A stretch of DNA of 27,485 nucleotides from a virus: positions 1-27,485 of IMG/VR virus record IMGVR_UViG_3300047471_000149, one strand, 5' to 3'. Under the pieces are notes generated by a model that was not told the origin of the DNA, ran no database searches, and was given only the letters and a program-made list of their open reading frames with translations. Within the stretch, counting starts at the first letter, position 1; each line of letters opens with the position of its first letter. Shown here piece by piece: positions 23,176-27,485 of the stretch. The position numbers and the translations under genes are program-made.

Positions 23176-23849
23176 GCACGAGCCATCGCCTCTTTCCAGG
23201 CGAGTCGTACTTCCGCAATAGCCCAATCATCAGGCGTGTCGAGTTCGCACGTCTCTGATTTCGGAACCATGAGTGGAACGCATGGTTGGAGATACCACGG
23301 CATCCACGCCTGATCTGTGTTCACCTGTCCACGCCGGAAGGCATAGACGGTGCCGTCGCGTCGGAATACGAGCCGTGCATCCTGACGACGCTCCTCCGTC
23401 GTTAACTGATCCCACGGGAAGACGCAGCCTTGGTTGAGTTCCATGACCTTCTGCGTCGATTCCGTTGGCGTCAGACTTACGACCGATGCGGCGCCACCGT
23501 CCATTAGGCGAATGGCTTCCGCGAGATGCTTTGGTTCTCGCAAGGGCTGTGTCGGTTGCACAATGAGAATGATTTCGTCTGGCGGTCCTGGCATCACCTC
23601 AAGGAAGTCGCGCACCACATCGATCATCGGCGTATCGTCTTGCGCGAGATGCGCCGGACGACGCATGGACAGCCAGTTGGTCGCGGTGGCGTGCTCGTAG
23701 TCCGTGCTCACGATGCAGCGGACGTGCGTAGCATTGCAGCAATCGACCGCGCGCTGCACCGGCGTGATGCCGTGCAGATGCGTGAAGTTCTTGAGTTGAA
23801 TCCCCTTGGACCCTGTACGCGCCGGAATGATCGCGAGGACGTCGCTCAT
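23172..23849 (-). CDS. neuA: CMP-nonulosonate (acylneuraminate) cytidylyltransferase
   Basis: Activates a nonulosonic acid with CTP to CMP-sugar. ATG 23849 is chosen because it overlaps the neuC stop (ATGA); the frame is open far upstream but lies there over neuC. The 225 residues match single-domain bacterial enzymes. Visible motifs: nucleotide loop AIIPARTGSKGIQLKN (~6-21), STDYE (~48-52), RRPAHLAQDDTP (~63-74), LIVQPTQPLREP (~95-106, the family LQPTSPLR), SVVSLTPTESTQK (~122-134), FRRDGTVYAFRR and LDTPDDWAIAEV (~203-214). All key parts seem intact. Third gene of a neuB-neuC-neuA set; whether the sugar is sialic, legionaminic or pseudaminic acid cannot be told. Confidence 0.85.
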   Translation of the reverse strand: MSDVLAIIPARTGSKGIQLKNFTHLHGITPVQRAVDCCNATHVRCIVSTDYEHATATNWLSMRRPAHLAQDDTPMIDVVRDFLEVMPGPPDEIILIVQPTQPLREPKHLAEAIRLMDGGAASVVSLTPTESTQKVMELNQGCVFPWDQLTTEERRQDARLVFRRDGTVYAFRRGQVNTDQAWMPWYLQPCVPLMVPKSETCELDTPDDWAIAEVRLAWKEAMARA

Positions 23850-24979
23850 GCCACGAAGGTCCGCTGCTTCGCCGCGCGATGACTCAGCACCGTTTGCGTG
23901 ATCGCATGGGCTACGAGGTCGCCCGATCCAGGCAGACCGTAGAGCGGTGACGACGCGAACGTGCGTGTCGCGTGCTGAGCGATCGCAAACTGAATCGCGC
24001 GGACATCGAAGGTCGGAATGTCGAGTACGTTCGACGCGCGCTCGCGCCGTTCCTGTCGCAGTCCGATGTTCACGACCGGGACGCCGAGAAAGGCGCACTC
24101 GCGAATCCCGACACTGGAATTCCCCACGAGACACGACGCCTGCGTGAGCAACTTCAGAAACCGTTCTGGCGGCAGATTCCGCACGGTGCGAAACGGAATC
24201 GCGGGATTGAACGTTCGCATCTGCTTCGACACGCTGTCGGCGTCGGCGTCTTCGCCAGGCCAGAAGCAGATCGTTGGATACCCAGAGGCTTCGCACGCCG
24301 TCAGCGTCGAGAGCATGTCGAACGCATTCGATTCGACGCGCGTATCGGTATGCTGCAACACGACGAGGAACGGCTGCGACAGGTCCATCGGATCGCCGCG
24401 CCCGCCGAGTTCTTCCAGCGTGACGCAATCCTCCTGGTCGATACCGCCCGCGAGGTCGATGGAGGGACAGCCCGTGAGCCAGACCGTCGCGCCAGGCAGA
24501 ATGCGCTTGACGTAATCCTGCGCGTCTAGGGTCGCGACACAATGCGCATCCGCGAGCTGCGTGATCGCGTGTCGAACACGGTTATCGATCGACCCTGAGT
24601 GCTCACCACCTTGCAGATGGACGAGCGGGATGTGCTGGTAGGCAGCGGCCATCGCGGGTGCCAGGACTTCGTGCCGGTCGGCAATGACGACGGCGGCGTC
24701 CGGCTTGACACGAGCGAAATGTGAGGCGCATTCGGAGAGCAGCGTGCCGGTTTCCTTTGCTGATGTCTCACGCGTGGCCCCTTCGTAGGTGCTCCAGAGT
24801 TCCGTGACCTCGCAGCGAAAATCTTTCTTGATGACGTCCGCGACACGGCCGTAGCGGTCGAGCAATGTGCTGGCGGCGCAGACGATGTTCACGTCCACGT
24901 CGCGGGTGTGGAGCGCCTGGATCGCGGTCTTCACGCGCGCATAGGATGGACGGGCCGTGATGACGACGGAGACGGTCAT
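23846..24979 (-). CDS. neuC: Hydrolysing UDP-sugar 2-epimerase, NeuC/LegG-like
   Basis: Makes free ManNAc (or a diacetamido analogue) from a UDP-HexNAc, the first committed step to nonulosonic acids. ATG 24979 overlaps the neuB stop (ATGA). 377 residues, the normal length (E. coli NeuC is about 390). Motifs: VVITARPSYARVKTAI (~5-20), DRHEVLAPAMAAAYQHIP (~101-118), LVHLQGGEHSGSIDNRVRHA (~119-138), VGNSSVGIRECAFLGVPVVN (~285-304) and IGLRQERRERASNV (~305-318). The GGE.SGSID..RHAI block marks the hydrolysing NeuC/NeuC-like branch over plain WecB. Second gene of the cassette; no frameshift or missing motif seen. Confidence 0.85.
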   Translation of the reverse strand: MTVSVVITARPSYARVKTAIQALHTRDVDVNIVCAASTLLDRYGRVADVIKKDFRCEVTELWSTYEGATRETSAKETGTLLSECASHFARVKPDAAVVIADRHEVLAPAMAAAYQHIPLVHLQGGEHSGSIDNRVRHAITQLADAHCVATLDAQDYVKRILPGATVWLTGCPSIDLAGGIDQEDCVTLEELGGRGDPMDLSQPFLVVLQHTDTRVESNAFDMLSTLTACEASGYPTICFWPGEDADADSVSKQMRTFNPAIPFRTVRNLPPERFLKLLTQASCLVGNSSVGIRECAFLGVPVVNIGLRQERRERASNVLDIPTFDVRAIQFAIAQHATRTFASSPLYGLPGSGDLVAHAITQTVLSHRAAKQRTFVA

Positions 24980-25731
24980 GCGAGCACCGGGACGTTGACG
25001 TGCTGCCAGCGGCCGATGAAGCGCGACGGGTTCTCGTCTGCGAACGCGCGCAGGGCGCGAAACTCTTCGATGGTCGCTTCGTACGGTTTAGCGGTGCGGC
25101 CCTGAAAGGGTAACTGCACATGCTTTTCGATCATGCGGGCGCCCTTCACGATGGCGAGTTGTGCGCCCTCCAACCCGACGCAGTGATCCGACCAGCCGTA
25201 GTGTCCCAGGTTCACGGTCGCCGCCATGACGGGACACGGATAGCGCGAGACGGTCGTCAGCGGATAGACCTTCGTGAGATTCCACTTCATGCGCGTGGCG
25301 CGGCTGGAGTCGAGTTTATTCACGCGCCAGAAGTTCTCTGGAGGATTCGACACGTAGATGCGCTGAAAGCCCTGTGCCATCACGGCATCGCGCACGGTGC
25401 GCTCATGCGACTCACCCGCGCCGATTTTCACGAAGGGCGAGAACGATCGCAGAATGGGCGCTTCGTCGGCATGGTTGATCGTGCAGAGGAATTTCACGCC
25501 GAGGTGCCCGCACAACTCTGCGAGCTGCGCGAGATAATCATCGGACAACTCGGCGCGTTGAAACCATGCGAACTGCGAATCGGAGGGCCGCAGATGCGCC
25601 ACGCGCGTCATCTGGAATTTGATCCAGTCGGCGCCGGCTTCTGCGAAGCGATAGCAAAACTCTTTCGCGAGCGACAGATCGCCGCCGTGATTCGAGGAGA
25701 CCTCTGCGACCAGTTCAATGCGACGAGTCAT
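24976..25731 (-). CDS. neuB: Nonulosonic acid synthase, NeuB-type, lacking SAF domain
   Basis: Condenses a ManNAc-type sugar with phosphoenolpyruvate. ATG 25731 overlaps the previous stop (ATGA). TIM-barrel motifs: VAEVSSNHGGDLSLAKEF (~8-25), AGADWIKFQM (~32-41), FVKIGAGESHE (~100-110), RYPCPVMAATVNLG (~163-176, family YP.P...vNL), YGWSDHCVGLEGA (~178-190) and GARMIEKHVQLP (~197-208). The metal-site histidines of SDH and EKH are kept. The protein ends at 251 residues, whereas usual NeuB is about 340-360 with a C-terminal antifreeze-like SAF domain, here absent. The usual GPDH segment after EKH..L is replaced by FQGRTAKPYEAT. So it may be a minimal variant. Function is inferred but well supported by neighbours neuC and neuA. 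Confidence 0.85.
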   Translation of the reverse strand: MTRRIELVAEVSSNHGGDLSLAKEFCYRFAEAGADWIKFQMTRVAHLRPSDSQFAWFQRAELSDDYLAQLAELCGHLGVKFLCTINHADEAPILRSFSPFVKIGAGESHERTVRDAVMAQGFQRIYVSNPPENFWRVNKLDSSRATRMKWNLTKVYPLTTVSRYPCPVMAATVNLGHYGWSDHCVGLEGAQLAIVKGARMIEKHVQLPFQGRTAKPYEATIEEFRALRAFADENPSRFIGRWQHVNVPVLA

Positions 25732-25994
25732 CGGCCGGCTTGCATGAGACGCAACAGCGCGGCGGAAATGTTCTGCTGCGCGTTGTTGACCAGTGGGCGC
25801 GCTTGCGCGGCGAGGGCTTGTGCTTTCGCTTTCGCAGCTTCAATCGCGGCGAGTGTGGACGATCCCGCGTCCTGAATCATGCCGGGGAGTTGTGGCACGA
25901 GATTCGACGCTTGCTGGCCGAGCGCACCGACCGCTTGCGGAATCCGCATGAACGGTTCGGACTGCGCGAGATTCTTCCCGGCCGGATCAGGCAT
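25728..25994 (-). CDS. Ala-rich helical small protein (88 aa)
   Basis: ATG 25994 lies two bases after the previous stop (TAGCCATG), and the gene ends in an ATGA overlap with neuB. The 88 residues are amphipathic and helical (STLAAIEAAKAKAQALAAQ, NNAQQNISAALLRLMQAG), with a Pro-containing lead (PDPAGKNLAQSEPFMRIP). No membrane span or enzyme motif. Coupled to neuB in translation, but a shared job is not shown. Small Ala/Gln-rich helical proteins upstream of terminase genes may include small-terminase-like proteins, though no DNA-binding motif is visible here. Confidence 0.75.
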   Translation of the reverse strand: MPDPAGKNLAQSEPFMRIPQAVGALGQQASNLVPQLPGMIQDAGSSTLAAIEAAKAKAQALAAQARPLVNNAQQNISAALLRLMQAGR

Positions 25995-25996
25995 GG

Positions 25997-26272
25997 CTAG
26001 TACTTGCCGACGTCGTTCGTGCCTTCCGCGATGTCGTTCGGCTTCTCGCCAGGCTTCGGCGGTTTCTTGATCATGTGCTTGAGGAGCGACGTCGCGATCG
26101 CGTGCTGTGGGTGCATGGGTCGCGCTTCACGTCGTAAGCCTGGCGTGGCCGCAAAGTCGTGGAGTTGCGTGTGGTTCATCGAGAGCATCCCGCGATTAGC
26201 GGGGTTGAGTTTCGATGGCTCGTGTTCTGCGATCGCAGCGGCGACACGCTGGTTGCGGCTCACGGCTGGCAT
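25997..26272 (-). CDS. Small protein resembling DUF3008-type phage proteins (91 aa)
   Basis: ATG 26272 with AAGGAG seven bases upstream. Reads MPAVSRNQRVAAAIAEH then ...GMLSMNHTQLHDFAATPG..., the layout of DUF3008 proteins (MPAVS..Q.......A ... M....L.dFA.T...GLP), which occur often in phage genomes with no known function. The C-terminal part is basic and Pro-rich (IKKPPKPGEKPND). First gene after the possible promoter at 26297-26326, so it may begin the late transcript. Confidence 0.8.
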   Translation of the reverse strand: MPAVSRNQRVAAAIAEHEPSKLNPANRGMLSMNHTQLHDFAATPGLRREARPMHPQHAIATSLLKHMIKKPPKPGEKPNDIAEGTNDVGKY

Positions 26273-26296
26273 ACAGACTCCTTGGGTGTGCGGAAG

Positions 26297-26326
26297 AGGT
26301 TACGGTAAGTCGTTGACGAAAGTCAA
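26297..26326 (-). promoter_or_regulatory. Possible sigma70-type promoter ahead of the late genes
   Basis: On the minus strand TTGACT (5 of 6 to TTGACA) is followed after 18 bases by TAACCT (a weak -10). It lies in one of the few intergenic spaces, 24 bases upstream of the 91-residue gene. The weak -10 makes it uncertain. Confidence 0.35.
26313..26326. promoter_or_regulatory. Dyad over the possible -35 box
   Basis: TTGAC-GAAA-GTCAA is a perfect 5-bp inverted repeat covering the proposed -35 hexamer. It could be a small operator, or a short hairpin at the end of the upstream gene. The stem is too short and lacks a T-run for a terminator. Confidence 0.3.
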
Positions 26327-26327
26327 G

Positions 26328-26570
26328 TTACTCTTTGTAGGGCATCCATTCAGGTTTCGCTTTCGCGAGCGCGGTCATGCGCGTGGTCGTCTGGTGCTTC
26401 ACCACGATGGGCGGTAAATCTGGCGGCGCCGGCCCTTCGCAGCTCGCACAGCGATGGAGCGGCCGGCGAATCTTCTCGCTCGTGATTTCCAACAACGGTT
26501 CACCAGCGTTGACGGTCTCGCCACAGTTCCCGCAGTAGCACGGCACGTCGCGTCTCACCCAGGTTCTCAC
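26328..26570 (-). CDS. Zinc-ribbon protein (80 aa)
   Basis: The start is set at GTG 26570, which overlaps the initiator-like gene stop (GTGA) and has AAAGGAA upstream; a longer frame would overlap that gene more. Residues ~11-16 CYCGNCG and ~42-45 CASC form a two-pair zinc ribbon around a strand part (GEPLLEITSEKIRRPLHR), much like ribbon proteins in which 'GE....i......r..HC..C' binds zinc. The C-terminus is basic (TALAKAKPEWMPYKE). Small ribbons of this kind occur beside phage replication genes; function is unknown. Confidence 0.78.
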   Translation of the reverse strand: MRTWVRRDVPCYCGNCGETVNAGEPLLEITSEKIRRPLHRCASCEGPAPPDLPPIVVKHQTTTRMTALAKAKPEWMPYKE

Positions 26571-27271
26571 GAGAGTTTCCTTTGCACGCGCGCTGAGTCG
26601 AGCGCGTTGTGGCAGACGGTGGAGTTGTAGGCGACGTGGTGTTCGACGCACTTGCGTTTGATGGCTTCCACGAGGTCGGCATCTCCGTCGCCGTTCGCTG
26701 TCGCTAAGACTTCGTGGGCCATCTTCGTGATGATCTTCTGGTTCTGCTCAGGCGTGGACCGTCCGAGTTCGATGCGCTTGATGCGGTCCTGAATCGTGGG
26801 TGCCGGTCTCCCGGCACTGCTCTTAGTTCTTGTTCTTAATTGGGATGGGATGGGATGGGACGCGCGCGCGCGCGAGGGGTCGTCAGGAATCTGCGCGGAT
26901 TCCGCACCGATTCTGTTCGGATTCTGCGCGGAATCTGCGTGGAATTTCCGCTTACGTTCAAGGTCTTTCTCGCGTTTTACTAGCATTTCTGCCCGACTCG
27001 GGTTGTATTCGAGGTAGTCATTGACGACGTATCCGGTACGAGTTTTTGTGTGAATTCTTTTCCACAAACCAACTTTGGTCAGTCTCAGCACACTCCGAGC
27101 GACGTTCTGTGAGACTCCGAGCTGCGTCACAGCGGCCTCAGAGATGAATCCGTCCGTCATCTGAGCCTGGCAGTGCATGAGGCCACACACCCACAACCAG
27201 GCCGCAGTTGGGCCTGCTTTGAGCAGTTTGTGATTGCGAGCGGCGGTGTCATCGAGGCGAACCCAGGCCAC
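26567..27271 (-). CDS. Winged-helix replication-initiator-like protein
   Basis: A 234-residue protein with GTG 27271. N-terminal ~95 residues: MAWVRLDDTAARNHKLLKAG, WLWVCGLMHCQAQMTDGFIS, EAAVTQLGVSQNVARSVLRL, VGLWKRIHTKTRTGYVVNDYL. This is the pattern of phage replisome-organiser / DnaD-like initiators with a winged helix-turn-helix. A basic helical stretch (AEMLVKREKDLERKRKF) leads to a disordered linker (~109-131 and beyond) encoded by 11-bp tandem repeats. The C-terminal ~80 residues form a second helical domain (QDRIKRIELGRSTPEQNQKII). By analogy with lambda O, which binds its origin inside its own gene, it is a good candidate to bind these repeats. Not proven. Confidence 0.8.
   Translation of the reverse strand: MAWVRLDDTAARNHKLLKAGPTAAWLWVCGLMHCQAQMTDGFISEAAVTQLGVSQNVARSVLRLTKVGLWKRIHTKTRTGYVVNDYLEYNPSRAEMLVKREKDLERKRKFHADSAQNPNRIGAESAQIPDDPSRARASHPIPSQLRTRTKSSAGRPAPTIQDRIKRIELGRSTPEQNQKIITKMAHEVLATANGDGDADLVEAIKRKCVEHHVAYNSTVCHNALDSARVQRKLS
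26821..26840. other. AT-rich patch beside the repeat array
   Basis: Fifteen of twenty bases are A or T in an otherwise GC-rich region, inside the initiator-like gene. Position next to the G-quadruplex motif and the 11-bp repeats suits a DNA-unwinding element, but the length is short. Confidence 0.35.
26842..26859 (+). repeat. Four-run G-quadruplex motif
   Basis: GGG-AT-GGG-AT-GGG-AT-GGG on the plus strand: four G-triplets with two-base loops, a textbook quadruplex-forming pattern. It codes the His/Pro/Ile/Pro-rich linker of the initiator-like protein on the minus strand. The repeat unit is 5 bp. Confidence 0.8.
26861..26874. repeat. Alternating (CG)7 tract
   Basis: Seven CG dinucleotides follow the G-quadruplex motif. 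Such purine-pyrimidine alternation can adopt Z-DNA under negative supercoiling. It codes part of an Ala/Arg-rich linker (SRARAS). Confidence 0.8.
26880..26945 (-). repeat. Six tandem 11-bp iteron-like repeats, candidate origin
   Basis: On the minus strand the units are ATTCCACGCAG, ATTCCGCGCAG, AATCCGAACAG, AATCGGTGCGG, AATCCGCGCAG and a weaker ATTCCTGACGA, with consensus A(A/T)TCCGCGCAG and exact 11-bp spacing. As 11 is not a multiple of 3, the repeats are read in changing frames, so the similarity is kept at the DNA level and not the protein level. One helical turn per unit suits cooperative protein binding. Being inside an initiator-like gene, as in lambda O, they are a good candidate for the origin. 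Confidence 0.7.
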
Positions 27272-27272
27272 A

Positions 27273-27446
27273 TTACGCCGCCGTTCCAGTGAGCTTGCGT
27301 GGACGGTTCCAGTAGGGAGATTTGCAGGTCCGAGAGGCGCACACCTTCGGAAGATGCTCAGTGCGTGGGTGCCATTCGTGGCCGCAGCGAAGACATTTGA
27401 GCTTCGGGAGTACCAGCGTGTCAGCTTCGGTAGAGGTAGTGGTCAT
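27273..27446 (-). CDS. Zinc-ribbon protein (57 aa), likely leaderless
   Basis: The start is set at ATG 27446 because the longer frame from 27482 would cover the promoter. Reads LKCLRCGHEWHPR...LPKVCASRTCKSPYWNRPRK, a zinc ribbon (C-x-x-C-x-H-x-W ... C-x4-C) ending in the SPYWNRPR tail seen in many small bacterial and phage proteins, often next to DNA-binding partners. The -10 box ends nine bases before the ATG, so the transcript should start at or within a base or two of it, without a ribosome site. Role unknown; possibly a regulator. Confidence 0.75.
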   Translation of the reverse strand: MTTTSTEADTLVLPKLKCLRCGHEWHPRTEHLPKVCASRTCKSPYWNRPRKLTGTAA

Positions 27447-27454
27447 GGCGCATG

Positions 27455-27482
27455 AGTATATACACACAACGGTGATTGTCAA
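27455..27482 (-). promoter_or_regulatory. Near-consensus sigma70-type promoter
   Basis: Minus-strand TTGACA (perfect -35), 16-base spacer, TATACT (5 of 6 to TATAAT). It lies at the right edge and points into the whole minus-strand gene series. Best promoter in the window. Confidence 0.7.
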
Positions 27483-27485
27483 TAG

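Noticed and set aside
23108-23230. Extension of the terminase to ATG 23230
   Set aside because: Would overlap the end of neuA by 59 bases and the extra residues look unstructured; GTG 23107 fits the overlap chain.
23850-24542. Long N-terminal extension of the neuA frame
   Set aside because: It overlaps neuC in another frame, is Arg-rich, and the neuA motifs begin right at ATG 23849.
26313-26326. Rho-independent terminator
   Set aside because: Only a 5-bp stem and no T-run on either strand; no other terminator-like hairpin was found in the window.
26880-26945. CRISPR array
   Set aside because: Units are directly adjacent 11-bp repeats without spacers, inside a coding gene, and no cas gene is present.
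27447-27482. TTG 27482 as start of the zinc-ribbon gene
   Set aside because: That TTG is part of the -35 box; the extra residues would be encoded by the promoter.
1-27485. tRNA genes, integrase, transposons, lysis genes, attachment sites
   Set aside because: None seen by eye on either strand; coding is almost continuous on the minus strand. A tRNA scan would be needed to exclude a degenerate tRNA.

Overview
The window looks like the late (packaging and structural) half of a tailed bacteriophage or prophage. It is GC-rich, probably from an uncultured bacterial host. Every credible gene lies on the minus strand, so transcription runs from the right edge (about 27.48 kb) to the left edge, where the last gene is cut off. 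Genes are packed almost without gaps. Many are joined by ATGA, GTGA or TAATG stop/start overlaps, as in one long phage operon. The gene set (terminase large subunit, large P22-like portal, scaffold, capsid protein, head-tail adaptor, nozzle-like protein, fibre proteins, and no tape measure or tail-tube protein) suggests a short-tailed (podovirus-like) virion. I see no integrase, lysis gene, polymerase, tRNA, CRISPR or insertion sequence, so the host and lifestyle stay open.

Layout, in transcription order. (1) 27.48-26.33 kb: a near-consensus sigma70-type promoter at the edge, a small zinc-ribbon gene that looks leaderless, a winged-helix replication-initiator-like gene, and another zinc-ribbon protein. 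Inside the initiator-like gene are six tandem 11-bp repeats beside an alternating (CG)7 tract, a four-run G-quadruplex motif and an AT-rich patch. Together these look like a replication origin. (2) 26.33-25.73 kb: a possible second promoter with a dyad over its -35 box, and two small proteins. (3) 25.73-23.17 kb: a complete neuB-neuC-neuA set for making a CMP-activated nonulosonic (sialic-acid-like) sugar, translationally overlapped and running directly into the packaging genes. (4) 23.17-18.60 kb: a 23-residue membrane micropeptide, the terminase large subunit, a Pro/Gly-rich protein and the portal. (5) 18.60-15.09 kb: micro-ORFs, three zinc-ribbon proteins and a run of small beta-rich virion-like proteins ending in a LamG-like protein. 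(6) 15.02-12.40 kb: scaffold, major capsid protein and a probable head accessory protein. (7) 12.38-9.95 kb: a Rossmann-type protein resembling sialyltransferase/MptE-like enzymes, a YkgJ-type metal-binding protein and small unknowns. (8) 9.95-1 kb: a modular fibre-like protein with a DUF11-type domain, a fibre-tail adaptor, a head-tail adaptor, a nozzle/stabilisation-like protein, a collagen-like fibre protein, two paired Gly-rich tip proteins, and a truncated Gly-zipper protein at the edge.

The most notable points are these. The phage seems to carry its own nonulosonate pathway inside its packaging operon, with a possible transferase about 11 kb downstream. Its initiator-like gene carries an origin-like repeat array. 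Its terminase keeps the ATPase motifs but appears to have lost all three expected acidic nuclease residues. All family assignments are by eye from motifs; no database search was run.
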